Shown here: in pieces, positions 38,702-48,026 of the stretch
Layout of the letters: the number at the start of each line of letters is the position of its first letter
How positions within the stretch are numbered: position 1 is the first letter of the stretch
DNA from: Chryseobacterium sediminis
Lineage (GTDB): Bacteria > Bacteroidota > Bacteroidia > Flavobacteriales > Weeksellaceae
Length of the DNA: 64,000 nt
Assembly (NCBI RefSeq): GCF_008386505.1
Contig: NZ_VUNZ01000004.1
Location: 124,001-188,000, forward strand
Reading direction: 5' to 3'
The notes under the pieces: model-generated
Databases searched by the model: none
Told to the model about the DNA's origin: nothing
The model's input: only the letters and a program-made list of their open reading frames with translations
Program-made: the position numbers and the translations under genes

Positions 38702-40207
38702 ATGTCACAATCGCTTACAAGCAGAACACCGAAACCTAAATATGACGTTGTACTGATAGGCGGCGGAATCATGAGCGCCACTTTAGCAACGCTGCTTCAT
38801 GAATTTGATCCAAATCTTGAAATCGCAATCTTTGAAAGACTCGGAAGGTTTGCCAAAGAAAGTACAGCAGCATGGAACAACGCCGGAACAGGGCACTCCG
38901 CATTTTGTGAGCTAAATTATACCCCGGAAAAACCGGACGGGTCTATTGATATCACTAAGGCAGAAAGTATTGCAGAACAGTTTGAAATTTCAAAACAATT
39001 CTGGGCGTATCTGCTCACCAAAGGTTATATTCATGAGCCCAAAGAATTTATCAATTCATGTCCGCATATGAGTTTGGTATTCGGAGAAAAAGATGCAGAA
39101 TATCTTAAAAAACGCCACGATAAAATGGCTGAATCTGTTCTTTTCTCAGGAATGGAATTCTCTACAGATCATGAAAAACTGAGAGAGTGGATTCCTTTGG
39201 TAATGAGCAAAAGAAATCAGTCTGAAGTAATGGCTGCAACAAAGATGGATATGGGGACGGATGTAAACTTCGGAACGCTGACAAGAAAAATGGGGAGACA
39301 TCTTCTGGAAGATTCCAATGTTGAGGTTTTCTTATACCACGAAGTGAAAGATATTGACGCAAGAGAAGACGGGAAGTGGGAAATGAAGGTGAAAGACAGA
39401 ATCAACAGCCACAAACAGGAAGTGGTGGCAGACTTTGTTTTCATTGGTGCCGGAGGATATGCACTTCCGTTATTAGACAGTTCAGATATTAAAGAAAGTG
39501 AAGGCTATGGAGGTTTCCCGGTTTCCGGCCAGTGGCTGGTAAGTCATAACCAGGAATTGGTAGAAAAACACCAGGCCAAAGTATATACGCAGGCTACGGT
39601 AGATGCACCTCCAATGTCTGTTCCACATCTTGATCTTAGAATTATTGATGGTAAGAAAGCCCTTCTTTTCGGACCTTTTGCAGGGTTCTCCACTAAATTC
39701 CTGAGAGAAGGAAGTTATCTAGACCTTCCGGAAAGTGTAAACACCAAAAACTTAAAATCTCTTTTTGGAGCTTGGTGGCATAATATTCCTCTGACTAAAT
39801 ATCTTATCCAGCAGGTTGCAATGACGAAATCTCAGAGAATGCAGCACTTAAGAGAATTTGTTAAGGATGCCAAAGAAGAAGACTGGGAATTGAAAGTAGC
39901 CGGCCAGAGAGTGCAGGTCATCAAAAAAGATGAAAAAGAAGGAGGTAAGCTGGAGTTCGGAACTGAAGTGGTAGTGAATAAAAGCGGTACAATCGCCTCT
40001 CTGCTGGGAGCTTCACCAGGAGCATCTACAGCAGTATATGCCATGCTGAATGTACTGGAAAAATGTTTCCCTGAAAAATTACATGGAGAATGGAAAGGAA
40101 AACTGCTTGAAATGGTTCCTTCTTATGGACAAAAACTGGCTGAAAATCCTGCCTTGACCAATGAAGTGCGAAATTATACAAAAGAAAAATTAGAATTAGA
40201 ATATTAA
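38702..40207 (+). CDS. mqo: Malate:quinone oxidoreductase
   Basis: A 501-residue FAD enzyme of the Mqo family. The FAD-binding start is YDVVLIGGGIMSATLATLL. Family text follows: ERLGRFAKESTAAWNNAGTGHSA, read as two runs ERLGRFAKES and TAAWNNAGTGHS, and near the end SLLGASPGASTA and MLNVLEKCFPE. It oxidises malate to oxaloacetate and passes electrons to the quinone pool at the inner membrane face. I chose the ATG at 38702, as the 23 codons upstream lack an ATG and read like leader. It is a single gene, closed by a large hairpin. Confidence 0.94.
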   Translation: MSQSLTSRTPKPKYDVVLIGGGIMSATLATLLHEFDPNLEIAIFERLGRFAKESTAAWNNAGTGHSAFCELNYTPEKPDGSIDITKAESIAEQFEISKQFWAYLLTKGYIHEPKEFINSCPHMSLVFGEKDAEYLKKRHDKMAESVLFSGMEFSTDHEKLREWIPLVMSKRNQSEVMAATKMDMGTDVNFGTLTRKMGRHLLEDSNVEVFLYHEVKDIDAREDGKWEMKVKDRINSHKQEVVADFVFIGAGGYALPLLDSSDIKESEGYGGFPVSGQWLVSHNQELVEKHQAKVYTQATVDAPPMSVPHLDLRIIDGKKALLFGPFAGFSTKFLREGSYLDLPESVNTKNLKSLFGAWWHNIPLTKYLIQQVAMTKSQRMQHLREFVKDAKEEDWELKVAGQRVQVIKKDEKEGGKLEFGTEVVVNKSGTIASLLGASPGASTAVYAMLNVLEKCFPEKLHGEWKGKLLEMVPSYGQKLAENPALTNEVRNYTKEKLELEY

Positions 40208-40211
40208 TACC

Positions 40212-40258
40212 AATCATGAGCAATGAGTAGCAGTATCTATTACTCATTGCTTATGATT
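40212..40258 (+). terminator. Long hairpin between mqo and the next operon
   Basis: ATCATGAGCAATGAGTA (40213-40229) pairs with TACTCATTGCTTATGAT (40241-40257), 16 of 17. It has no strong T-run, so it may stabilise the mqo mRNA end rather than terminate alone. Confidence 0.65.
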
Positions 40259-40274
40259 TATTACTTATTAAAAG

Positions 40275-40673
40275 GTGGAAGAAATAATTGTAAAACCTGT
40301 TATTGCCAAGGAAATTCTGGAATCTCTTAAGGCAAAAACGGAAGAGGAAAAACAGGTGATCGTACATTGTTGTTTTCCGGCATCACCGTTTTTAGGAAAC
40401 CTGATCAGGATCTGGCATTCGACCTATCTTTTTGATAACCAGTCTGAGCATAGAAGCAAACTGATTCATGCAGAAAATATTTCAATTTCTCCCTATTGGA
40501 CAGCGGTTCCTTTTATGAAAGATTTTTGGTTTACCCTGATATTTTCCGGACTTCCGAAAGACTGTAAAAGTTTTGATTTAAAAGAAGTAATTCCTGAAGA
40601 AGGCGGCTTCTTTGTAGAATCAATCAAGAGAAATTCTTCCGATGTGTATCGGGTAAAAATCTCAGAATCTTAA
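40275..40673 (+). CDS. Unknown 132-residue protein
   Basis: A cytoplasmic protein with a GTG start. Its sequence has recognisable landmarks, such as VIVHCCFPASPFLGNLIRIW and PYWTAVPFMKDFWFTLIFSGLP, but no family I know. It is rich in aromatic residues and ends in a mixed charged tail. The ANT(6)-like nucleotidyltransferase gene starts 5 bases after its stop, so the two are cotranscribed. It may be a small enzyme or binding protein that works with it. Confidence 0.6.
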   Translation: MEEIIVKPVIAKEILESLKAKTEEEKQVIVHCCFPASPFLGNLIRIWHSTYLFDNQSEHRSKLIHAENISISPYWTAVPFMKDFWFTLIFSGLPKDCKSFDLKEVIPEEGGFFVESIKRNSSDVYRVKISES

Positions 40674-40678
40674 TCACA

Positions 40679-41545
40679 ATGAAAGTAAGGGAAGAAAAAC
40701 TGAAACAGATTATTCATTGGGCTGAAAACAATCCTGATATCCGTGCTGTTCTTCTGACCAGTTCATTGGTGAACCCTTACGCTCCTGTAGATGATTTAAG
40801 TGATCTGGATGTAGAACTTGTTTTTGAAAACAGGACACACTATGAATCCGGAAATGAATGGATCAGCCTTTTTGGTGATCCTATTTCCATGATTGAAGAA
40901 GATGATAGTGTTTTTGAGGGAAAACATGCCATGAAAATGGTTTTGTACAAAGACCATGTGAAAGTTGATTTTAAACTGTATCAGGTAGCAGAATTTATTG
41001 AAGAAATTAACGAAGAAACACTTCCTGAAGATTGGGACGTAGGGTATAAAGTTTTAGTGGATAAAGATCATCTGACTAAAAATCTGAAACCACCAACGTA
41101 TCAGTCAGTAATGATTCAAAAGCCGACGGAAAAAAAGTTTCATCAACTGATGAATGACTTTTGGTGGGATACAACCTATGTGGCAAAGTGCCTTAAACGC
41201 GGCGATATTTTTTACGCCAAATTTATGTCTGAAAATGTTCTGCGCACAGATTATCTTGTTCCTTTAATTGAATGGTATATTGCTGAAAATCACGATTGGA
41301 ATAATATTACAACCAATAAACACGGAAGACTTTTCAAACAATATTTATCCCCGGAATTGTGGAATAAAGTAGAAGCTACTTTCTCCGGAAATGATATTGA
41401 AGAAAACTGGAAAGCTTTGTATACCTGTGCCGATCTGGTACATGAATTAGGAACTTCTTTGGCAGAAAAACTTCATTTTATCTATCCGGTAAAACTGGAA
41501 GATGATATCCGAAACTATCTTACAGAAATACAATCAATGCCCTGA
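40679..41545 (+). CDS. ANT(6)-like (aminoglycoside 6-adenylyltransferase family) protein
   Basis: A 288-residue nucleotidyltransferase of the AadK/AadS-type (streptomycin adenylyltransferase) family. The active-site segment is LLTSSLVNPYAPVDDLSDLDVEL (read LLTSSLVNPY, APVDDLSDLDVEL): Ser-Ser in place of Gly-Ser, and the DLD acid pair. Then come DHVKVDFKLYQ, with the third acid, and a C-terminal helical part with WDTTYVAKCLKRGDIFYAK. The family adenylates streptomycin, and chromosomal copies can confer intrinsic resistance, but activity cannot be told from sequence. It forms an operon with the 132-residue unknown protein. Confidence 0.82.
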   Translation: MKVREEKLKQIIHWAENNPDIRAVLLTSSLVNPYAPVDDLSDLDVELVFENRTHYESGNEWISLFGDPISMIEEDDSVFEGKHAMKMVLYKDHVKVDFKLYQVAEFIEEINEETLPEDWDVGYKVLVDKDHLTKNLKPPTYQSVMIQKPTEKKFHQLMNDFWWDTTYVAKCLKRGDIFYAKFMSENVLRTDYLVPLIEWYIAENHDWNNITTNKHGRLFKQYLSPELWNKVEATFSGNDIEENWKALYTCADLVHELGTSLAEKLHFIYPVKLEDDIRNYLTEIQSMP

Positions 41546-41547
41546 TT

Positions 41548-43128
41548 TCAGGCAAATTCATTCTGCCTGATGAGGTTTTCAATACAATATTCTGCAATAG
41601 CAGTAATGGTAACAAACGGATTCACACCAATAGTTCCGGGAATTAATGATCCATCCAGCACATACAGGTTTTCATGATTTTTTAATTTTCCATATTCATT
41701 GGTAGCCTCGCCCAGAACACATCCTCCAAGCGGGTGATAACAGATATCAGCCCCGAAACCATTATCGAAAAGCAGGTGGCTTCTTGTTCCGCCATTGGCT
41801 TTATTCATTTTCCGGATAAAATATTGGGCATTTTCTTTCATTTTGAGAGTGTTGCTTTCGTCCCAGTTCAAAGTCAGGGATTGACTGGCTTTATTATATG
41901 CAACTTCTCCCTTTTTATCAACTCTGTTGATCAGCAGATATAAAGCGGTAGCAACATCCATTCCCATTGGTAAGGGAGCAATTTCTGTGAAAAACGGATG
42001 CTCCGGATCTTCCCAGTTGTCAATTCCTCCTACCGGAATAGTAGATTGCTTGGCTCCCGTGCCGCCGGACAAAGGTTTTACCCAGTTTCTTCCGGTCATG
42101 AAATTTCCATTATTCCCCCATTTTTTTCCGATCTTTTCATGAACAGGAAAATTGTTTTCTGCATGAGATTGTAACAGAATCTGTAAAGTTCCCATTGTTC
42201 CTGCAGAAAGAATCAGCTTTTTACAGTTGAAAATTTTGTCAGCAACCATAATTCCTGAGGTATCAATCTGACGGACTTTTAATGTATAGCTTTTATCATC
42301 ATTAAGTTGTATCGTTTGAACCTGATGAAGGTCCAGAATTTCTAAATTTCCGGTTTCCAGTGCTTTTCTGAGATAGGTTTTATCCAAACTGTTTTTCCCA
42401 TAATTGTTGCCGTAGATAACCTCTGTATTTAGGGCGGAACGGGGAACCTCGTTTCGGAATTCTTTTTCCATATACTTAAAATCATACACATTCGGGACTC
42501 TCATGGTTTTAAAACCAGCTTTATGAGCCTCTTCTTCACCTACCCGTGTGAATTTATAATAAGGACAGTCTTTCAGAAACTGTTCATCAATCACATTTAC
42601 CTTCAGTTCTTCCCGTACCAGAGGAAAGTAATGATTGTAAAACTTTTCGGCATCAAGATCAGGAAAAACTTCTTTGAAATAACTTTCTTTTGGAGTAACG
42701 GCAATACCTCCGTTCACCAGAGAGCCTCCACCAACGCCTCTTCCTACCCAGATATTGATATGTTCAAAATTCAGACGATCCAATATTCCGGTAAAAGGAG
42801 TCAAAGAAAAAATATTCATGAATGGCGCAATGCTTTTCTTTTTCAGCCAGGCCGAACTTTTTCCCGGTTTCAGAAGATTAGAAAACGGAATTCCTGCTTT
42901 TTCCCAGTTAAGACCCATTTCAAGCATCACTACCTTTTTTCCTGCTTCACAAAGGCGTAATGCAGATACAGCTCCTCCGTATCCGCTGCCTATGATCACA
43001 ATCGGGACATCTGTATTTTCTGTTATCCGGCTGTTTTTTCTTTCTGCAGCCCGGAATAATTCGGATTGAAGAAAATAGAAACCTGATATCGCCAATGCGC
43101 TGGTTCTGATGAAATTTTTTCTGTCCAT
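41548..43128 (-). CDS. GMC/cholesterol-oxidase-type flavoprotein
   Basis: A 526-residue FAD oxidoreductase. The N-terminus (MDRKNFIRTSALAISGFYFL) looks like a signal or anchor with a lone Arg, so export is probable. The FAD motif is VIIGSGYGGAVSALRL (residues ~44-59). Further on come WVGRGVGGGSLVNGG and YHPLGGCVLGEAT, both characteristic of the cholesterol oxidase (class I) branch of the GMC superfamily, and the closing DGSLIPGTIGVNPFVTITAIAE. The substrate is probably a sterol-like or other alcohol, not proven. It is convergent with the nucleotidyltransferase gene. Confidence 0.85.
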   Translation of the reverse strand: MDRKNFIRTSALAISGFYFLQSELFRAAERKNSRITENTDVPIVIIGSGYGGAVSALRLCEAGKKVVMLEMGLNWEKAGIPFSNLLKPGKSSAWLKKKSIAPFMNIFSLTPFTGILDRLNFEHINIWVGRGVGGGSLVNGGIAVTPKESYFKEVFPDLDAEKFYNHYFPLVREELKVNVIDEQFLKDCPYYKFTRVGEEEAHKAGFKTMRVPNVYDFKYMEKEFRNEVPRSALNTEVIYGNNYGKNSLDKTYLRKALETGNLEILDLHQVQTIQLNDDKSYTLKVRQIDTSGIMVADKIFNCKKLILSAGTMGTLQILLQSHAENNFPVHEKIGKKWGNNGNFMTGRNWVKPLSGGTGAKQSTIPVGGIDNWEDPEHPFFTEIAPLPMGMDVATALYLLINRVDKKGEVAYNKASQSLTLNWDESNTLKMKENAQYFIRKMNKANGGTRSHLLFDNGFGADICYHPLGGCVLGEATNEYGKLKNHENLYVLDGSLIPGTIGVNPFVTITAIAEYCIENLIRQNEFA

Positions 43129-43259
43129 GAACTTTGCTTTTCAAAAAGTATGCTAGATCAGCCGATGCTTATTTTATTTAAAACAGATTGTGTTTTTTTA
43201 TCAGAATTTTAACTTTTGTTGTTCCGAAAATTCATAGTTTTACTTATAATTTTATACTC

Positions 43260-43877
43260 ATGAAAAAATATATAGTACTCTTTTTACTCCTTCCGTTATG
43301 GGCTTTTTCTCAGAAAACAGTTTCAAAGGAAGAGAAAGAGGTTCAGAAATTTCAGAAAGAACTCAATGCTGAATATCTCAATCCAAAAGAGACACCATTA
43401 AGGGGAGATAATTTTAAAAATTTTAAAGCGCATCCTTTCTTTCCTTTTGATGCCAAATACAGAGTAACTGCGAAATTCGTTAAGTCAAAAGATACAAAAC
43501 CCTTTGAGCTTCCTACTTCTTCAGGGAAAACAAAAACGTATCAGGAGTATGGGAAAGCCACATTTATGCTGGATAATAAACCTTATACGGTCACTTTATA
43601 CCAAAGTCTGACTTTAATCAAACAGGATAAATACAAGGACTATCTTTTTCTTCCGTTCCGTGATGCTACCAATGAAAAAGAAACCTATGGAGGAGGGAAA
43701 TATATGGACTTAAAGATACCAAAAGGAAATACCATTGTGCTTGATTTTAATCAATCATATCATCCTTTCTGTGCTTATAATGCCTACGATTACAATTGTC
43801 CTATTGTTCCTGAGGAGAATAAACTTCCCGTGGAAATCCGTGCAGGAGTAATGTATGAGGATATTTACCATCATTAA
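43260..43877 (+). CDS. Exported DUF1684 protein
   Basis: A 205-residue DUF1684 protein. The start at 43260 gives a signal peptide (MKKYIVLFLLLPLWAFSQ); an earlier in-frame start would add 24 odd residues. Family marks are FFPFDAKYRVTAKF, then FLPFRDATNEKETYGGGKYMDL and the Cys-containing FNQSYHPFCAYNAYDYNCPI near the end. DUF1684 proteins are conserved in many bacteria; their activity is unknown. The next gene begins 4 bases after its stop and is probably cotranscribed. Confidence 0.88.
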   Translation: MKKYIVLFLLLPLWAFSQKTVSKEEKEVQKFQKELNAEYLNPKETPLRGDNFKNFKAHPFFPFDAKYRVTAKFVKSKDTKPFELPTSSGKTKTYQEYGKATFMLDNKPYTVTLYQSLTLIKQDKYKDYLFLPFRDATNEKETYGGGKYMDLKIPKGNTIVLDFNQSYHPFCAYNAYDYNCPIVPEENKLPVEIRAGVMYEDIYHH

Positions 43878-43881
43878 GACT

Positions 43882-44355
43882 ATGATACATTTAGAATTCT
43901 TTAAACCAGAAGATCTTGCCGGAGTCAGTTATGCTTTGGATGAAAACCAGATGCGCTTTACTGCGACTGCTCAACAGGCATTGCAAAGTATAAGCGAACG
44001 GGATGATAACGATGCATTTCCGGTGACTATATTTGAAAATGATCAGCCTGTCGGTTTTTTTGTACTTGATTTCGGAAAAGATAAATTTGAACTTACTGAT
44101 GATGAAACATCAGTTTTACTGCGTTCTTTATCTGTAAACCCTCAGATGCAGGGGAAAGGAATAGGAAAAATGGCTATGCTGGAAGTAGGGAATTTTGTAA
44201 AAAACCACTTCAGAGATTGTAAAGAAATTGTATTGGCCGTTAATCAGAAAAATGATTCCGCGTATCATATTTACCTTCAGTCAGGCTATATTTTTGATGG
44301 TAAAACAAGAATCGGAAGAAGCGGTCCTCAATACCTGATGCATAAAAAACTTTAA
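43882..44355 (+). CDS. GNAT-family N-acetyltransferase
   Basis: A 157-residue GNAT protein. The acetyl-CoA signature is in LSVNPQMQGKGIGKMAMLEV (about residues 84-103), with the Q-x-x-G-x-G/A core, followed by NDSAYHIYLQSGYIFDGKTR. The ATG at 43882 is preferred: the frame opens 9 codons earlier, inside the DUF1684 gene. The acetylated substrate is unknown. It is the second gene of the DUF1684 operon. Confidence 0.88.
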   Translation: MIHLEFFKPEDLAGVSYALDENQMRFTATAQQALQSISERDDNDAFPVTIFENDQPVGFFVLDFGKDKFELTDDETSVLLRSLSVNPQMQGKGIGKMAMLEVGNFVKNHFRDCKEIVLAVNQKNDSAYHIYLQSGYIFDGKTRIGRSGPQYLMHKKL

Positions 44356-44399
44356 TAAAATTTTAAAATTATAATTTTTTATCTGCTGATATCTTTCCA

Positions 44400-44407
44400 T
44401 AACTTTG
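44400..44407 (+). promoter_or_regulatory. -7 promoter element of the SDR gene
   Basis: TAACTTTG matches TAnnTTTG and lies 21 bases before the ATG at 44429. This excludes the TTG start within the promoter. Confidence 0.65.
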
Positions 44408-44428
44408 AGTAACATCAAATTACAAGAC

Positions 44429-45238
44429 ATGGAAATATCACTTCAAAATCAGGTAGCTGTGGTTACAGGAGCCTCCAGCGGAATAGGTTCAGGAATTGCA
44501 AAATCATTAGCTGCTGCAGGGGCAACAGTCATTGTCAACCATTCTTCGGAAAGATCTGCAGAAGAAGCCAAAGCTGTTTTGAAAGAAATCACCGATGCCG
44601 GAGGAAAAGGAATGACCTATGCATGTGATGTTTCCCAAGAAGATCAGGTAGTCAAAATGTTTCAGGATGTTGTTTCTGAATTTCAAACTGTAGATATTCT
44701 GGTGAATAATGCAGGCATTCAAAAGGATGCGAAATTCACAGAAATGACTATTGACCAATGGAATGCGGTCATAGGTGTCAATCTTACGGGACAGTTTCTC
44801 TGTGCCAGGGAAGCTATTAAAGAATTTCTACGGCGGGGAATAGATACTTCACGTTCCGTCGCTTGCGGAAAAATTATTCATATCAGTTCTGTGCATGAAA
44901 TTATCCCGTGGGCCGGGCATGCCAATTATGCATCCAGTAAAGGTGCCGTCAGAATGTTGATGCAGACCCTTGCTCAGGAATATGGTGCAGATAAAATCAG
45001 GGTTAATTCTATTTGTCCGGGAGCAATTCAGACTCCTATTAACCAAAATGCATGGAATACTCCTGAAGCACTCAATTCTCTTCTTACCCTTATTCCTTAT
45101 AACAGAATCGGACAGCCGCAGGATATCGGAAATTTAGCCGCTTTTTTGGCCAGTGATCTCGCTGATTATATTACAGGAGCCAGCATTTTCGTTGATGGTG
45201 GAATGACTACGTTTGAGAGTTTTTCTACAGGAGGGTAG
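44429..45238 (+). CDS. Short-chain dehydrogenase (glucose 1-dehydrogenase-like)
   Basis: A 269-residue classical SDR. The cofactor loop is VTGASSGIGSGIA (GxxxGxG), then NNAG in ILVNNAGIQKDA, the catalytic Ser in HISSVHE, and YASSK as the Tyr-x-x-x-Lys pair. It ends ITGASIFVDGGMT. The closest functional branch by eye is glucose 1-dehydrogenase. It is encoded upstream of a GH63-like glucosidase, so a role in sugar metabolism (glucose released by one enzyme, oxidised by the other) is plausible but inferred. Confidence 0.88.
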   Translation: MEISLQNQVAVVTGASSGIGSGIAKSLAAAGATVIVNHSSERSAEEAKAVLKEITDAGGKGMTYACDVSQEDQVVKMFQDVVSEFQTVDILVNNAGIQKDAKFTEMTIDQWNAVIGVNLTGQFLCAREAIKEFLRRGIDTSRSVACGKIIHISSVHEIIPWAGHANYASSKGAVRMLMQTLAQEYGADKIRVNSICPGAIQTPINQNAWNTPEALNSLLTLIPYNRIGQPQDIGNLAAFLASDLADYITGASIFVDGGMTTFESFSTGG

Positions 45239-45254
45239 ATGATGTAATTCAAAA

Positions 45255-45282
45255 TTTAAAGTTCAAAGTTTAGGGTTTAAAG
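45255..45282. repeat. Four degenerate heptamers of TTTAAAG
   Basis: TTTAAAG, TTCAAAG, TTTAGGG, TTTAAAG follow each other without gaps between the SDR and glucosidase genes. It is a second seven-base tandem repeat in the window, less exact than the AATTATG array at 10514. Confidence 0.6.
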
Positions 45283-45344
45283 TTTTTGAGATTATTGTCA
45301 TCAATACATGAATGCATTTTACAATTGTACAAAACATCTTATCT

Positions 45345-48014
45345 ATGTTAGAAAAACAGAGAATTTCAGATATTTCATGGAAAAAATGGGGGCCGTATGT
45401 AAGTAACCGCGAATGGGGTCTTGTTCGTGAAGACTACAGTGAAAACGGAGATGCCTGGAATTATACCAGCCATGATACTGCAGAAGCCAAAACATACCGT
45501 TGGGGAGAGGAAGGGATATGCGGAATCTGTGATGACCTTCAGAAACTGGTATTCTCCGTCGGGTTCTGGAATAAAAAGGATAAAATGGTGAAAGAACGGT
45601 TATTTGGATTGACCAATGGACAAGGAAATCACGGTGAAGATGTAAAGGAATACTTTTATTATCTGGATTCTACCCCTACGCATTCTTACATGAAAATGCT
45701 CTATAAATATCCCCAAAATGTTTTTCCCTACGAAGATCTTGTAAAAATAAATGCCTTAAGAAGTAAAGATGAAACAGAATATGAGCTGATAGATACCGGA
45801 ATTTTTGATAATAATGAATACTTTGACATCTTTATAGAATACGCAAAAGAAAGTCAGAATGATATTCTGGTTAGATTAACCATTGTCAACAAGTCTGAAA
45901 AAGAGGCTTCTCTTGTAATATTGCCTACAGTTTGGTTCAGGAATACCTGGAATTGGGGATATGATGATTATCAACCACAATTACATGCTGAAGATGCAGA
46001 CCGCATTAAAGTAAATCATCAAGATATCGAAATTAAAAATGTGTATGCCAAGCAATCTTTGAAGACCCTGTTTTGTAACAATGAAACCAATAATGAAAGA
46101 CTTTACCAGTCGCAGAATGGATCAAAGTTTTGTAAAGACGGGATCAATAATTTTGTAATGACGGGTGACTCTCAGTCCGTGAATCCAAAGAACGAAGGAA
46201 CTAAAGCATCTTTTTTTATTGATGAAGATTTTAAAGCCGGAGAATCCAGAATATTTGAATTCAGAATATCGGATAAGGACTTACGAGAGCCTTTTAAAGA
46301 CTTTGATACTGTTTTTAATCAAAGACAGAATGAAGCAGATGAATTTTATGCAGAAATACAGAAAGGAATTGCTTCGGAAGATGAGAGACTCGTACAAAGA
46401 CAGGCTTTTGCGGGAATGTTGTGGAATAAAATGTTTTACCACTACAATGTTGAAAAATGGCTGAAAGGTGATCCTGCTGAAATGCCTCCTCCAAAGTCGC
46501 GGGAAAAAATAAGAAATTATGACTGGAAACATCTTAATAACGAACATATTATTTCCATGCCGGATAAATGGGAATATCCGTGGTATGCCACCTGGGATCT
46601 GGCTTTTCATACCATCAGTTTCTCTTTGATAGATCCTGATTTTGCAAAGCATCAGCTGAAACTTTTTCTGTTTGAATGGTATATGCATCCCAATGGACAG
46701 CTTCCCGCCTACGAATGGAATCTTAGTGATGTGAATCCTCCGGTACATGCCTGGGCGGTTTTCAGAGTATTTAAAATTGATGAATATTTAAAAGATAAAC
46801 CCGACCTGGAATTTTTGGAAAGTGCTTTCCAGAAACTACTGATGAACTTTACGTGGTGGGTCAATAAAAAGGATACCAATGGCAACAACATCTTTGAAGG
46901 AGGTTTTTTAGGCCTTGATAATATTGGGGTTTTTGACCGGAATGCTGTTTTACCAAACGGAGAACAACTGGAACAGTCAGACGGGACAAGCTGGATGGCT
47001 ATGTTTGCCCTTAATATGATGAGGATAGCCCTGGAACTGGTACTTTACAACAATGTCTACGAAGAGATGGCAATGAAGTTTTTTGAACATTTTCTGGCGA
47101 TTGCCAATTCACTGGATAATATGGGGGACGAAGAATTCAGCTTATGGGATGAACAAGATGAGTTTTTCTATGATGCCATTGCTTCTAGTGACGGCACTCA
47201 TATGTATTTAAGATTAAGGACCATCGTAGGGCTGATACCAATGTTTGCTGTTGAGGTTATAGATGATGAGATGATTGAAAATCTGCCCAATTTTAAGAAA
47301 AGAATGAAATGGGTATTAGATAACAAGCCTGAGCTGGCTTCTCTGGTTTCAAGATGGGAAGTCAAAGGTCAGGATTCTAAGCACCTTTTGTCTTTACTTC
47401 GCGGACACCGTTTGAAAAGATTGTTGAACAGAATGCTGAATCCGGATGAATTTTTAAGTGATTATGGAGTAAGAGCGTTATCAAAAGAATATGAAAATAA
47501 TCCTTATACATTAACTCTGAATGAAACGGAGTATAGCGTGAAATATACCCCTGCAGAAAGTGACAGCGGACTGTTTGGAGGGAATAGCAACTGGCGCGGC
47601 CCGGTGTGGTTTCCTATTAATTTTTTGATTATTGACAGTCTTCAGCGTTTTTTCTTCTACTATAGCCCCGATTTTTTAGTGGAATACCCTACAGGAAGCG
47701 GAAATTATTTAAACCTTGATCAGATTGCAGATGCTTTAAATAAAAGGCTTGCCAAGATTTTTTTAAAGGATGAAAATGGAAAAAGGCCTGTTCATGGGCA
47801 GTATGAAAGATTTCAGACTGATCCGGATTTTAAAGATTATATCCTGTTCTATGAATATTTTCACGGGGACAACGGCCGTGGAGTAGGAGCTTCCCATCAG
47901 ACAGGCTGGACGGGACTTATTGCCAAGATTTTACAACCAAGATTCTCTAAAAAAGAAATTGCAGAATCTGAAACTGAAATGCCTGAAGATGTTGAAAAGA
48001 CAAAAGAACCATAA
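45345..48014 (+). CDS. GH63-like glucosidase
   Basis: An 889-residue cytoplasmic protein of the GH63/mannosylglycerate-hydrolase-like type. The N-terminal ~370 residues are a beta-sandwich (VREDYSENGDAWNYTSHDTA, then YRWGEEGICGICDD). The (alpha/alpha)6 barrel follows, with the signatures PWYATWDLAFHTISF, LPAYEWNLSDVNPPVHAWAV, FLGLDNIGVFDR and late NSNWRGPVWFPIN. The last of these holds the likely catalytic base region, and GQYERFQTDPDFK is near the end. These enzymes release glucose from alpha-glucosides. I chose the ATG at 45345 because the upstream frame start lies in non-coding repeats. The substrate is not established. Confidence 0.85.
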   Translation: MLEKQRISDISWKKWGPYVSNREWGLVREDYSENGDAWNYTSHDTAEAKTYRWGEEGICGICDDLQKLVFSVGFWNKKDKMVKERLFGLTNGQGNHGEDVKEYFYYLDSTPTHSYMKMLYKYPQNVFPYEDLVKINALRSKDETEYELIDTGIFDNNEYFDIFIEYAKESQNDILVRLTIVNKSEKEASLVILPTVWFRNTWNWGYDDYQPQLHAEDADRIKVNHQDIEIKNVYAKQSLKTLFCNNETNNERLYQSQNGSKFCKDGINNFVMTGDSQSVNPKNEGTKASFFIDEDFKAGESRIFEFRISDKDLREPFKDFDTVFNQRQNEADEFYAEIQKGIASEDERLVQRQAFAGMLWNKMFYHYNVEKWLKGDPAEMPPPKSREKIRNYDWKHLNNEHIISMPDKWEYPWYATWDLAFHTISFSLIDPDFAKHQLKLFLFEWYMHPNGQLPAYEWNLSDVNPPVHAWAVFRVFKIDEYLKDKPDLEFLESAFQKLLMNFTWWVNKKDTNGNNIFEGGFLGLDNIGVFDRNAVLPNGEQLEQSDGTSWMAMFALNMMRIALELVLYNNVYEEMAMKFFEHFLAIANSLDNMGDEEFSLWDEQDEFFYDAIASSDGTHMYLRLRTIVGLIPMFAVEVIDDEMIENLPNFKKRMKWVLDNKPELASLVSRWEVKGQDSKHLLSLLRGHRLKRLLNRMLNPDEFLSDYGVRALSKEYENNPYTLTLNETEYSVKYTPAESDSGLFGGNSNWRGPVWFPINFLIIDSLQRFFFYYSPDFLVEYPTGSGNYLNLDQIADALNKRLAKIFLKDENGKRPVHGQYERFQTDPDFKDYILFYEYFHGDNGRGVGASHQTGWTGLIAKILQPRFSKKEIAESETEMPEDVEKTKEP

Positions 48015-48026
48015 AAGAAAATCTGC

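Noticed and set aside
42523..42960. 145-codon plus-strand frame inside the cholesterol-oxidase-like gene
   Set aside because: It is antisense to conserved FAD-enzyme motifs; no leader or homologous text seen.
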